From positions 705,155,389 to 705,219,388 of the forward strand of contig NC_064616.1 of the NCBI RefSeq assembly GCF_023898315.1: a stretch of 64,000 bases of DNA, read 5' to 3'. The notes under the pieces are model-generated. The model saw only the letters and a list, made by a program, of their open reading frames with translations. It had not been told where the DNA came from and made no database searches. Within the stretch, counting starts at the first letter, position 1. Every line of letters begins with the position of its first letter. Shown here in pieces: positions 21,230-30,970 of this stretch. This DNA is from Schistocerca nitens (Eukaryota; Arthropoda; Insecta; Orthoptera; Acrididae). The translations under genes and the position numbers were made by a program.

Positions 21230-21553
21230 GATTGAACTACAGACAACACGAGCCGTGTACCTCCTTCCTGGTGGAATGACTGGAACTCATCGATAAGTGT
21301 CTGAGAAGGCATTCACTTATCGATGAGTTCCAGTCATTCCACCAGGAAGGAGGTACACGGCTCGTGTTGTCTGTAGTTCAATCATGCCTAGGCTGTCAAT
21401 ACCGCGGTTCGATCGCGTCCGCATTGTTACTCTGTGCCAGGAAGGACTGTCAACAAGGGAAGTGTCCAGGGGTCTCGGGGTGAACCAAAGCGATGTTGTT
21501 CGGGTATGGAGGAGATACAGAGAGACAGGAAGTGTCGATAACATACCTCGCTC
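21060..21553. repeat. 240-bp inverted duplication with 14-nt loop
   Basis: Left arm 21060-21299 and right arm 21314-21553 are reverse complements with a single mismatch that I can find (GAGAG against GACAG context near 21162). The loop is 21300-21313. The right arm is an extra antisense copy of the transposase N-terminus, placed between the sense copy and the 5' terminus. The motif TGACTGGAACTC occurs at the inner arm end and at the outer right junction, suggesting microhomology-driven template switching. Transcription from either side would give a long perfect hairpin. Confidence 0.95.
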
Positions 21554-21841
21554 GATGACTGGAACTCCGATAATAGGCGCTGCTCATGCATGGTTGTTTA
21601 CATCTTTGAGCCTGTTTAGTGACATCACTGAGCAGTCAAAGGGACTGTGTCTGTGATACAATATCCACAGTCAACGTCTATCTTCAGGAGTTCTGGGAAC
21701 CGGGGTAATGCAAAACTTTTTTTCATGTGTGTATTTGGTTTATTTTTTCAGTTACCTTTCTTTACGTGAAAATATACGTTGGCGCTGTTAGAGTAGCTCA
21801 TCTCCCCTTTGAATGTGAATGTAACATTTCGACTTCTGAAA

Positions 21842-22050
21842 AAGAAATTGGAAATTTGTGGTAAGTTCTATGGGACCAAACTGCTGAGGTCATCGGTCCC
21901 TAGGCTTACACCCTACTTAATCTAACTTAAACTAACTTACGCTAGGGCAACACACACATCCATGCCCAAGGGAGGACTCGAACCTCCGACGGGGGTAGCC
22001 GCACGAACCGTGGCAAAGCCCCCTAGACCGCACGGCTACCCGGCGCGGCT
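21842..22050 (-). mobile_element. tRNA-derived SINE, head type 2
   Basis: Target duplication CGACTTCTGAAA at 21830-21841 and 22051-22062. On the minus strand the head is GGTAGCCGTGCGGTCTAGG with B box GGTTCGAGTCC. The body (CGTAAGTTAGTTTAAGTTAG) is a relative of the type 1 body and ends ACCACAAATTTCCAAT. Confidence 0.93.
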
Positions 22051-22182
22051 CGACTTCTGAAACAGAGCAAACATCTACAACAATGGACAGTTTTATGCTG
22101 TAATCGATTGTTAGCATCCTTATGTCAGCATTTCAATTTAGTTCAGAAGTTAAGTTACACGTTTCACCTTGAGATCTGCAAA

Positions 22183-23209
22183 ATGGCTTTCTTGATAGAG
22201 AAAAGAATTGAAAATGTGGAAGCATGTGGGGAAGGTTCGATTAAGGAAACTGACAAAATTTCTGGTTCAGGTATCCGGATAGAGGACTACGGGCAAAGAC
22301 AGCAATACAGAGTCTGCATAAAAACTGGCGCATCTATGGATCTGTGAAAATGTAAAACAACAAAAAATTCCTTCAAGTCCCACACCAGAAGTTGCTGCAA
22401 ACATTCACCGAAGAATTATTCAGAGCCCAAAGATACCTACACGTCAATTGGCCCATCAGGCGCATATAGGTAGGAGGAGAGCCGAGCGTATATTGAAAAG
22501 TTTTAATTTGGAGCCATATCGCGTTACCCTTGTGCAGCAATTACGAGAGGATGAGAGTCAGAAACGTGTAGGTCACCGTACATCACTTTTGAATAACATC
22601 AACGCAGGTTTGTTAGACCATTTCCATTACATCATGAATGATGAAGCACGGTTTCATCTTTCCGGTCGTGTGAATTAACAGACCACGAAGTATTGGGCAA
22701 CGGAGAACAATAACAATGTGTGTCAGCAACCGCTCCATGAAGAAGTGTCGGTGTTCGGTGCGGTGAAACAGGAAATGCCATCATTGGATCGACATTTTTT
22801 CACACTACCCTCAACACGGTTGCTTACATGGAAATTTTGGTACATTTTGTACTCAACTCACTGCATATGAAAGACAATATTGCTTCTTGAGCAAGACGGG
22901 GCAACTTGCCACACATCTAACGTATCCCTAGAACGAGTCCATGATGTATTCACTGAGGAACGAACTGTCAGCAATTATTTATGGCCAATACGTTCGCCGG
23001 ATCTAAAAATATGTGATTTTTTCCTGTGGGGACACATGAAGAGCAAGATCTATGAAACAAATCCACACACAATACGGGAACTGAAAGACTACATTGGCCG
23101 TAAAGTTGCCGCAATCGATATCAGAACTTTACGCCGGATGTGTCTGAATATGGTTAGACGGGCACAGCTGTTTGATGTGGCACGAGGTCACTTCCAAGAT
23201 CTACTATGA
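22183..23209 (+). pseudogene. mariner-related transposase, broken
   Basis: Starts MAFLIEKRIENVEACGEGSI. N-terminal part is diverged. Then SPTPEVAANIHRRIIQSPKI and ARFHLSGRVN (first Asp block, NDEARFHL), then LLEQDGATCHTSN with the second Asp and RSPDLKICDFFLWGH with the third Asp 39 residues later. The frame breaks at about 22340, 22676 and 22880. Ends ...RGHFQDLL. Family membership is clear, activity is not possible. Confidence 0.82.
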
Positions 23210-23332
23210 ATAAATATTTCACTGTATTTTTAATTGTAAATAAATGGTAAGTCTATTTCAGCTCTTAGTTTCTGTAATTCCACTGTATTTCCTTTATACT
23301 TACCGGGCTACTTTTATCTGCACCACCCTGTA

Positions 23333-24044
23333 CCTTCACAATAGTGAAGAACAGCTGATGTGCAATCACAAAAACGTACAACACAAAACATAAACGCCTA
23401 TGTACAGACGTAAAAGTGGTGTGACGTGGTTGCCGTCGCTGCGAGAACAGCTCCACATGGAGTCACCGTGTGGCTCTCCAACTGAACTGCGTGCACCAAC
23501 ATATGAAGTGCATATCGGCCAATTCCGCATCAGTAAATCAATCCAGAACGCTGTGTATCACAGTTAACATGCAACTAACACATTCAGACGGGAAAACAAA
23601 CCCGAGAAATCGAGCAGTACTGAATGCAAACTTGAGGGCGAAGAGTAAAGTGGCCATTACCGATGTCAACAGCAAGTACCGCGAGGAGCAAGTTTGTTAT
23701 CAAACAAGACACACAGTGCGTGCGAAATATATTTGCTGTTGCCCATATATTTTCAGCGCAAAACAAATGCAAAGATAAACGGAGGTAAGAAACTGAATGG
23801 GACGCAATTACTCTGTAACGAGGCACCCGAGTCAACGGGTTTCTTATACCAAAATACTGAGGAAATATCCATGGAATGTCTATTTCATAACAGCGTCAGA
23901 TGTTTCAGCTGTGTTTTAACTATCGCCGCCCATTCGGATGCAGGCCAAGAATGTGGACATAAATTCCCCACAACGCACACTTACTGAAAGTACTGAATAT
24001 GATTTTGCAGGCTTTCACAGCATGCGCTGAATAATCTATTACAT
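23333..24044. other. No recognised feature
   Basis: Short open frames without family signatures. Nothing recognised until the LINE 3' end at about 24045. Confidence 0.4.
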
Positions 24045-25016
24045 TCTCAGCAATCCACCATACGGTGAGTGGCGGAGGGTACCTCGTACCAAAACTAGCA
24101 TCTTCTCTCCCTGTTCCACTCCCAAACAGAACGAGGGAAAAATGACTGCCTATATGCCTCTGTACGAGCCCTAATCTCTCTTATCTTATCTTTGTGGTCT
24201 TTCCGCGAAATATAAGTTGGCGGCAGTAAAATTGTACTGCAGTCAGCCTCAAATGCTGGTTCTCTAAATTTCCTCAGTAACGATTCACGAAAAGAACGCC
24301 TCCTTTCCTCCAGAGACTCCCACCCGAGTTCCTGAAGATTTTCCGTAACACTCGCGTGATGATCAAACCTACCAGTAACAAATCTAGCAGCCCGCCTCTG
24401 AATTGCTTCTATGTCCTCCCTCAATCCGACCTGATAGGTCGAGCAGTACTCAAGAATAGGTCGTATTAGTGTTTTATAAGTGGTCTCCTTTACAGATGAA
24501 CCACATCTTCCCAAAATTCTACCAATGAAACGAAGATGACTATCCGCCTTCCCCACAACTGCCATTACATGTTTGTCCCACTTCATACCGCTCTGCAATA
24601 TTACGCCCAAATATTTAATCGACGTGACTGTGTCAAGCCCTACACTACTAATGGAGTATTCAAACATTAAAGGATTCTTTTTCCTATTCATCTGCATTAA
24701 TTTACATTTATCTACATTTAGAGTTAGCTGCCATTCTTTACGCCAATCACAAATTCTGTCCAAGTCATCTTGTATCCTCCTACAGTCACTCAACGTCCAC
24801 ACCTTCCCGTACACCGCAGCATCATCAGCAAACAGCCGCACATTGCTATCCACCCTATCCAAAAGATCATTTATGTAGATAGAAAACAACAGCGGACCTA
24901 CCACACTTCCCTGGGGGCACTCCAGATGATACCCTCACCCCCGATGAACACTCACCATCGAGGACAACGTACTGGGTTCTATTACTTAAGAAGTCACTTC
25001 AGCTTGCAGGCAGCTG
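24045..25016 (-). mobile_element. CR1/Jockey-type LINE, 5'-truncated, minus strand
   Basis: The minus strand runs from about 25016 (RT motif B region) to a 3' UTR ending near 24045 (CCACCATACGGTGAGTGGCG as read on plus). The coding part at 24095-24904 is open for 269 codons, so the insertion is fairly young. It is a different subfamily from the element at 430-3100, though colinear with its C-terminal half. Confidence 0.87.
24095..24950 (-). pseudogene. LINE reverse transcriptase, C-terminal part
   Basis: Begins in CPQGSVVGPLLFSIYIND (motif B), then RLFADDAAVYGKVW (motif C with both Asp), LTLNVDKCKLMQMNRKKNP, IKYLGVILQSGMKWDKHV and RRAARFVTGRFDHHASV, ending SVWEWNRERRC and a stop at 24095. 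No internal stop after residue 1 of this stretch. Motif A and the endonuclease are missing because of 5' truncation. Confidence 0.9.
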
Positions 25017-25199
25017 TAGTCACCCTCCTCCAATGATATTTCGACTGAGAACCTGGTAACCGCCTTATCGCGTGATCCAAAGATGTCTGCTGTAGTTCAG
25101 ACATCGCATGGAAAAGGAATTAAAAATACACAGATGTTAACTACCCGGGTAAAAGATGATAAAAAGTGCGACATTCTGTTCCGAAAGCAAAGATGCTTC

Positions 25200-25384
25200 A
25201 GCCACGCGGTCTCCGGCGGCTTTCCACGGTTTGCGCGGCTCCCCCCGTCGGAGGTTCGAGTCCTCCCTCGGACATGGGTGTATGTGCTGTCCTTAGCGTA
25301 AGTTAGTCTAAGTTAGATTAAGTTGTGTGTAAGCCTAGAGACGGATGGCCTCAGCAGTTTGATCCCATAGGAACTTACTACCAC
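25200..25384 (+). mobile_element. tRNA-derived SINE, head type 2, with altered A box
   Basis: Target duplication CAAAGATGCT at 25190-25199 and 25385-25394. B box GGTTCGAGTCC and body CGTAAGTTAGTCTAAGTTAG as in the copy at 21842. The first 20 bp (TCAGCCACGCGGTCTCCGGC) are a degraded A box. Confidence 0.9.
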
Positions 25385-25412
25385 CAAAGATGCTCTGAGA
25401 CAAATATTCTAA

Positions 25413-25850
25413 ACCTACATCTATATTCCGCAAACCACTTTACGGTGTGCCGCGGGTAGTGCGTTGTACAGGGTGTTCCAGGAGGAATTGTCGGTATTCT
25501 AGGTTACGACAGGAATGATCATTCGAAGCAAAAAGGTCAAGTAAACATGGGCTTTGAAATGCATACCTAAAGAGCTGTGAGTACTTGCTCAGTAGAAGTG
25601 ATGGCGTTCGTAGTAGGGAAGATGAACAGGTGCTCATAGCTCTTTAGAGAATGCACTTTAGAGGCCGTGTTTACTAAATTTTCCTTCTTTCCTGTGCCAG
25701 TCTGAAATGGTGCGCGGGAAAATCGACTTCTGACAACCCTCTGTGTGAGGCCGAAACTATCTAATTTCATCTCCATTACCTTTCCGCAGGATATATGGAG
25801 GAGGATACAGAACGTTGGTTGAACCTTCTACTGTGCTAAATAAATGACAG
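25413..25850 (-). mobile_element. LINE 3' end interrupted by a mariner-like fragment
   Basis: 25413-25466 is the inverted 3' tip (CTACATCTATATTCCGCAAA then CCACTTTACGGTG) of a CR1/Jockey-type LINE. A sequence like its continuing 3' UTR and last codons resumes at about 25690-25850 (GAAAATCGACTTCTGAC, TTTCCGCAGGATATATGG). Between them is the fragment at 25469-25686. No open frame remains. Confidence 0.5.
25469..25686 (+). mobile_element. mariner-like terminal fragment
   Basis: Starts after TA with CAGGGTGTTCCAGGAGGAA, a known type of mariner terminus, followed by TTGAAATGCATACCTAAAGAG, common in such elements. I could not find the matching right terminus, so the end is approximate and the copy may be a deletion derivative. 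Confidence 0.42.
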
Positions 25851-25862
25851 TATGAAACTACA

Positions 25863-26197
25863 ATAAAATGAATACCCCTAGCTGCATACAGGCATTGATA
25901 GAAGTCAACGGGGACAGCTGAAAGTGTGTGCCCCGACCGGGAATTGAACCTGGAAGCTTCTGCTTACATGGCAGACGCTCTATCCATCTGAACCACCGAG
26001 GACACAGAGGATAGTGCGACTACAGGGACTTATCTCTGGCACACCTCCCGTGAGATCCACATTCCCAACTTACTGTCCCGCGCTATATTCGTAGTGCCCC
26101 TGCCCATTACACTCATTACTCGCGGCTTTACCGATTCCCGTAAGAGTTTGGGCACTGTTTGTGCATCCGCATAGAAGATGGTCAAATGGCCGGTGAG

Positions 26198-26200
<3 letters not shown>
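25863..26200 (-). repeat. tRNA-headed repeat (head type 5)
   Basis: Dispersed repeat with a tRNA-like unit at 25929-26004 and long flanks (GAAAGTGTGTGCCCCG side and GGTGTGCCAGAGATAAGTCC as read on minus). I recognise the arrangement as a repeated insect sequence. Its left flank is continuous with the (TA)n tract at 26201. Confidence 0.55.
25929..26004 (-). repeat. tRNA-like sequence, anticodon-loop TGT
   Basis: On the minus strand GTCCTCGGTGGTTCAGATGG (A box) and GGTTCAATTCC (B box) surround an arm TCTGC-CATGTAA-GCAGA whose loop would carry anticodon TGT (Thr). The acceptor arms pair only partly and the unit is embedded in a repeat, so I regard it as a SINE-type head, not a functional tRNA gene. 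Confidence 0.55.

Positions 26201-26246
<46 letters not shown>
26201..26246. repeat. (TA)n microsatellite, left part
   Basis: About 23 TA units directly left of family A copy 3. A similar tract lies on its right, so the transposon sits in the middle of one longer array. Confidence 0.95.
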
Positions 26247-26249
<3 letters not shown>

Positions 26250-27665
26250 TCCTGGAAATGGAAAAAAGAACACATTGACACCGGTGTGTCAGACCCATAA
26301 TACTTGCTCCGGACACTGCGAGAGGGCTGTACAAGCAATGATCACACGCACGGCACAGCGGACACACCAGGAACCGCGGTGTTGGCCGTCGAATGGCGCT
26401 AGCTGCGCAGCATTTGTGCACCGCCGCCGTCAGTGTCAGCCAGTTTGCCTTGGCATACGGAGCTCCATCGCAGTCTTTAACACTGGTAGCATGCCGCGAC
26501 AGCGTGGACGTGAACCGTATGTGCAGTTGACGGACTTTGAGCGAGAGCGTATAGTGGGCATGCGGGAGGCCGGGTGGACGTACCGCCGAATTGCTCAACA
26601 CGTGGGGCGTGAGGTCTCCACAGTACATCGATGTTGTCGCCAGTGGTCGGCGGAAGGTGCACGTGCCCGTCGACCTGGGACCGGACCGCAGCGACGCACG
26701 GATGCACGCCAAGACCGTAGGATCGTACGCAGTGCCATAGGGGACCGCACCGCCACTTCCCAGCAAATTATGGACACTGTTGCTCCTGGGGTATTGGCGA
26801 GGACCATTCGCAACCGTATCCATGAAGCTGGGCTACGGTCCCGCACACCGTTAGGCCGTCTTCCGCTCACGCCCCAACATCGTGCAGCCCGCCTCCAGTG
26901 GTGTCGCGACAGGCGTGAATGGAGGGACGAATGGAGACGTGTCGTCTTCAGCGATGAGAGTCGCTTCTGCCTTGGTGCCAGTGATGGTCGTATGCGTGTT
27001 TGGCGCCGTGCAGGTGAGCGCCACAATCAGGACTGCATACGACCGAGGCACACAGGGCCAACACCCGGCATCATGGTGTGGGGAGCGATCTCCTACACTG
27101 GCCGTACACCACTGGTGATCGTCGAGGGGACACTGAATAGTGCACGGTACATCCAAACCGTCATCGAACCCATCGTTCTACCATTCCTAGACCGGCAAGG
27201 GAACTTGCTGTTCCAACAGGACAATGCACGTCCGCATGTATCCCGTGCCACCCAACGTGCTCTAGAAGGTGTAAGTCAACTACCCTGGCCAGCAAGATCT
27301 CCGGATCTGTCCCCCATTGAGCATGTTTGGGACTGGATGAAGCGTCGTCTCACGCGGTCTGCACGTCCAGCACGAACGCTGGTCCAACTGAGGCGCCAGG
27401 TGGAAATGGCATGGCAAGCCGTTCCACAGGACTACATCCAGCATCTCTACGATCGTCTCCATGGGAGAATAGCAGCCTGCATTGCTGCGAAAGGTGGATA
27501 TACACTGTACTAGTGCCGACATTGTGCATGCTCTGTTGCCTGTGTCTATGTGCCTGTGGTTCTGTCAGTGTGATCATGTGATGTATCTGACCCCAGGAAT
27601 GTGTCAATAAAGTTTCCCCTTCCTGGGACAATGAATTCACGGTGTTCTTATTTCAATTTCCAGGA

Positions 27666-27668
<3 letters not shown>
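26247..27668 (+). mobile_element. Tc1-like transposon, family A, copy 3 (intact)
   Basis: 1422-bp full-length copy with imperfect terminal inverted repeats of about 28 bp (left TACTCCTGGAAATGGAAA, right mirror of CTCCTGGAAATTGAAATAAG). The usual terminal C and G are T and A here, merging with the (TA)n on both sides. The transposase frame is complete. Nothing in the sequence prevents it from being autonomous. Confidence 0.95.
26491..27513 (+). CDS. Tc1-like transposase, family A, intact
   Basis: Cut-and-paste transposase that binds terminal inverted repeats and integrates at TA. I chose the ATG at 26491 (MPRQRGREPYVQLTDFER), although the frame is open upstream to 26275, because it gives 340 residues, the family's usual length, and matches the starts of the other copies. 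Two N-terminal helix-turn-helix regions lie around residues 10-60 (GWTYRRIAQHVGREVSTVHR) and 75-120. Catalytic residues: Asp in VFSDESRF (about residue 155), Asp in LFQQDNARPH (about 245) and Glu in SPDLSPIEHVWD, with only 32 residues between the last two where Tc1 usually has 34. No stop or frameshift. Confidence 0.95.
   Translation: MPRQRGREPYVQLTDFERERIVGMREAGWTYRRIAQHVGREVSTVHRCCRQWSAEGARARRPGTGPQRRTDARQDRRIVRSAIGDRTATSQQIMDTVAPGVLARTIRNRIHEAGLRSRTPLGRLPLTPQHRAARLQWCRDRREWRDEWRRVVFSDESRFCLGASDGRMRVWRRAGERHNQDCIRPRHTGPTPGIMVWGAISYTGRTPLVIVEGTLNSARYIQTVIEPIVLPFLDRQGNLLFQQDNARPHVSRATQRALEGVSQLPWPARSPDLSPIEHVWDWMKRRLTRSARPARTLVQLRRQVEMAWQAVPQDYIQHLYDRLHGRIAACIAAKGGYTLY

Positions 27669-27714
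<46 letters not shown>
27669..27714. repeat. (TA)n microsatellite, right part
   Basis: About 23 TA units directly right of family A copy 3, then a short TG run. Confidence 0.95.
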
Positions 27715-27716
<2 letters not shown>

Positions 27717-28008
27717 GTGTGTGTGTGTTTGCGCCCGAAAGAACAGATACCATCTTCATATAAATGACAGAATAATGCTATTAAATTTGCACTGACGCCA
27801 CGGCGTCTGTACTAACCAACGCACTTCTCGTGGAAGCGAACAAACTTCTATTACACTTGAGAAGAAAATAACTTATACAAAATTCCCTTATAAAACGTAC
27901 ATAAACGTACCAGAGCAGACTGATGGATTATTTACACGACCTCACACTTACGTGTCTGATGGAAAGATTTTATTATGACAAGAACACACCACACGTTGAA
28001 TCTATATA

Positions 28009-29232
28009 CACTGCGGTGACAAAAGGCATCGACCAACAATATGATATGAACATGTACAGATGGCGATAGTATCGGGTACACAAGGTATAATAGGGTAGTG
28101 CATAGGTATAAAAGGACAGTGCATTGGCGGAGCTGTCATACGTATTCAGGTGATTCACGTGAAAAGGTTTCCGAAGTGATCATGGCTGCACGACTGAAAA
28201 TAACATACTTTGAACGCAGAATCATAGTTGGAGCTAGACGCGTGGTATATTCCGTTCCGAAAATTATTAGAGAATTCAATACTCAGAGATCCGCGGTGTC
28301 AACAGTAAGTCGAGTATACCAAATTTCAGTTATTATCTCTCACCATGGAAATCACAGTGGCCAACGGCCTTCACTTGACGGGAGATAACAGTGACGTTTG
28401 CGTAGAGTTGTCAGTGCTAACAGACAAGCAACATCGTGTGAAGTAACCGTAGAAATCAATGTAGGACGTACGATGAACGTCCGTTAAGAGAGTGCGGCGA
28501 AATTTGGCGTTAATGGGCTATGGTAGCTGACAAACAACACGAGTGACTTTGCTAACAGGGCGACTTCGCCTACAGCGCCTCTCCTGGGCTTATGACCATA
28601 TTGTATGGATCCTCGACCACTGGAAAACTGTAGCGTGGTCGGATGTTTACCAATTTCAGTTGGTAAGAGCTAATGGTAGGCTTAGAGCGTGGTGTAGACC
28701 ACACGCACCTAAGTTGTCAACATGGCAGTGTGCAAGCTGGCGGTGGCTCGTTAATGGTATGGGCTGTATTTACATGGAATGGACTACTTCCTCTGGTCCA
28801 ACTGAATCGATCATTGACTGGATATAGTTATGTTCGGCTACGTGGAAACAATTTGCAGCCATTGATTGACTTCATGTTCCCAAATTATGATGGAATTTTT
28901 ATGGACGGCAATGCGCCATGTCACTGGGCCGCATTTGTTAGTGGTTGGATTGACGAACATTCTGGACAATTCGTTCGAATGGTTTTACCACCTAGACCGT
29001 CTGACATGAATCCCATCGAACATTTATGGGACATAATCAAGAGGTCAGTTCGTGCATAAAATCCAGCACCGGCAACACTTTCGCAATTATGAACGGCTAT
29101 AGAGGCAGCATTTCGGTTGCGGACTTCCACCTACTTGTTGAGTCCATGCCACGTCAATATGCTGCACCACGCCGGGAAAAATGAGGCCTGACACGAATTA
29201 ACAAGTATCCCGTGACGTTTGTCGCCTCAGTG
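28009..29232 (+). mobile_element. Tc1/mariner-type transposon, family C, degenerate
   Basis: Termini CACTGCGGTGACAAAAGGC and the mirror of CACTGAGGCGACAAACGTC, with TA at 28007-28008 and 29233-29234. Length 1224 bp. One transposase on the plus strand is broken by several stops. Confidence 0.88.
28182..29170 (+). pseudogene. Tc1/mariner transposase, family C, broken
   Basis: Starts MAARLKITYFERRIIVGARR at 28182. Frames shift repeatedly. Recognisable pieces are VAWSDVYQFQL (first catalytic block, usually SDE), AGGGSLMVWAVFTWNGLLPL, FMDGNAPCHWAAF (second Asp block) and RPSDMNPIEHLWDIIKR with the Glu. The spacing between the Asp of MDGN and the Glu is 37; if the true site is the Gly position it would be 36. 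Not functional. Confidence 0.82.
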
Positions 29233-29395
29233 TACGTTGAGACACAGAACAACGTCGGAAAATCTTTGTCCTCAACAAAATTTCTAGGTCATGAATACCA
29301 CTGATACAGTTCGATTTTAGAACCAGACGTGTAACTGGTTCTTGCACTGATAAATTCTTTCGACATACAAGAAGTCGTATATGATTTCCGTAGCG

Positions 29396-29695
29396 CTACC
29401 TTTATTTATATAGATGGATGGACAAAGCATATGGGACAATACAAGCTAATAAGGCAGAAAGCTTAAATCAGCGAAAGACAACCCAACTATGACAGCGGAG
29501 CTAATCGTTATCCTGGAAGCTCTTCTTTCTATTCAGTGTATCACCGAAACAATTAATCTCATTCTTTCAAATTACAAATCAGCTCTTGCCTTGGTAAAGA
29601 CCAACGACGCCTTAAAAAAAGTCAGCCACTTCATTGCACACAGATTAGCCAATATGTATTGGAGTAAAGATCACTGTGAGGTAAAAGATAACTAA
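29396..29695 (+). pseudogene. RNase H-like domain relic
   Basis: 29420-29440 reads TFIYIDGWTKHMG, like the IYTDGS block of RNase H domains found in some LINEs. In a shifted frame MTAELIVILEALLSIQCITE follows at 29489, matching the AEL-AI-AL block, then NLILSNYKSALALVKTND, matching the DSxSAL block with Asp replaced. It is probably part of a non-LTR retrotransposon lost on both sides. Recognition rests on three short motifs. Confidence 0.5.
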
Positions 29696-30427
29696 ATTTC
29701 ATAATCTGCCCAAACAGGCGAAGAACATCATAAAATACCGGCAAATGACTTTCCTGAAAACTATAGACGGATAACGAGAAATGAGTTGTATACAAAGAGA
29801 AGAATTCTCGAAATCTCCAGTAAAACGAAGAAAACCTTGGCATAAGAAAAGCTGTTGTGGTAGCAAGTTTGTGGCCACTATGGCACGACTGAGCATTGAT
29901 CATGCATGCTTCAGACAGCACCAACATATCATTCATATTATTGAGTTGCTGGCACTCCTGGAGGCAAGTGACTTCAGTGAACACCAGGAACTCTTTCGCT
30001 TGCTGAGTGTGTAAAAAATTTAATATGTAGTATAGGTTTATGCAGTCAAATGAATCGTTGTCAAGATGAGACAGACCAAACTTGTAAATTTGAATTTGCT
30101 TGTTAATTTGCACGTGTTAATACAGTAACTATAAATGTCTCATTTGGGATCTAAGTAGCATATATATTGGTGTAAAGCTATCACTTTTGTAAATATGCTA
30201 AATATCTACTTATGTATTATGTACCTTGCATTACGGCTTATCCCTCTGTTTTACTCTGGCCATTCTTTTTAACTGATTAACATAATACCACATACTGTCC
30301 AATTCTGAACTTTCGTTCTAACTAGTTACATCTGTATATGTATATCAACAAAAAATATTGCATCCGAATTACCTACACCAGCCAACACACATGCTAAAAT
30401 TTTTTTAAATAATTAATTACTAAAGAT
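29696..30427. other. No recognised feature
   Basis: AT-rich sequence. An overlapping pair of opposite-strand open frames near 29700-30110 shows no family signature. Confidence 0.4.
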
Positions 30428-30437
30428 TAGAAATTGT

Positions 30438-30653
30438 TCAAATGGTTCAAATGGCTCTGAGCACTATGGGACTTAACATCTATGGTCATCAGTCCCCTAG
30501 AACTTAGAACTACTTAAACCTAACTAACCTAAGGACAGCACACAACACCCAGCCATCACGAGGCAGAGAAGATCCCTGACCCCGCCGGGAATCGAACCCG
30601 GGAACCCGGGCGTGGGAAGCGAGAACGCTACCGCACGACCACGAGATGCGGGC
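30438..30653 (-). mobile_element. tRNA-derived SINE, head type 3
   Basis: Target duplication TAGAAATTGT at 30428-30437 and 30654-30663. On the minus strand the head is CGTGGTCGTGCGGTAGCG with B box GGGTTCGATTCCC, then GGGATCTTCTCTGCCTCGTG and the same TTAGGTTTAAGTAGTTC body and tail as head type 1 SINEs. It matches the second unit of the dimer at 5046-5385. Confidence 0.93.
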
Positions 30654-30663
30654 TAGAAATTGT

Positions 30664-30970
30664 CTGTAGACAACTGTATGGGCCAATAAATATATAAAAA
30701 TATTATGATATCTTACTCTCTCGGAATTTTAACAATAAACCACCCCGTGAAGCATAAAGCTTTCTTGAAGTGACTGACAATGGAGGTGGATTGGTATCTC
30801 CGTGAAACTATCCCGCTTACTAAACGATCCGTGACGAAAAGCGCTTGTCCTCACTGTATCATATTTTTTTGCTCTATCAGTCCTATCTGATGGACTACAG
30901 TTCCGGAGAATTCTTGCAAGCTATCTGTCAGTCATCTGCCTTTTCTGCGATTAGACTTACGTGTTTATTA
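30664..30970. other. No recognised feature
   Basis: Possibly decayed LINE 3' sequence continuing from 32149, but I cannot support that from motifs. Confidence 0.3.

Larger units (their letters stand above)
19840..21731 (-). mobile_element. Tc1-like transposon, family B, copy 2, with inverted duplication and SINE
   Basis: Inverted termini CACACCAAAAAAAGTTTTGC (left) and its mirror CACACATGAAAAAAAG (right), with TA at 19838-19839 and 21732-21733. The transposase runs on the minus strand. Positions 21060-21553 form two 240-bp inverted arms made from the transposase N-terminus, so the 1892-bp copy is longer than its relatives. A SINE is at 20123-20314. Confidence 0.92.
21734..23332 (+). mobile_element. 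mariner-related transposon with D-to-D spacing of 39, degenerate
   Basis: The plus-strand transposase spans 22183-23209. The right end carries TGCACCACCCTGTA, a typical terminal repeat. The left end is not certain; the TA beside family B copy 2 at 21732 may lie within this element. A type 2 SINE is inserted at 21842-22050. The copy is broken by stops and shifts. Confidence 0.6.

Noticed and set aside
21132..21544. Two separate genes encoding the same 75-residue peptide on opposite strands
   Set aside because: They are the two arms of the inverted duplication, read antisense to the transposase.
25929..26004. A functional tRNA-Thr gene
   Set aside because: Box A and B are present but the acceptor pairing is poor, and the unit lies within a dispersed repeat.
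26070..26338. Open frames encoding runs of IYIYIY
   Set aside because: They are translations of the (TA)n tract.
26275..26490. An N-terminal extension of the family A transposase
   Set aside because: The frame is open by chance in the 5' UTR. Other copies and the family length support the ATG at 26491.
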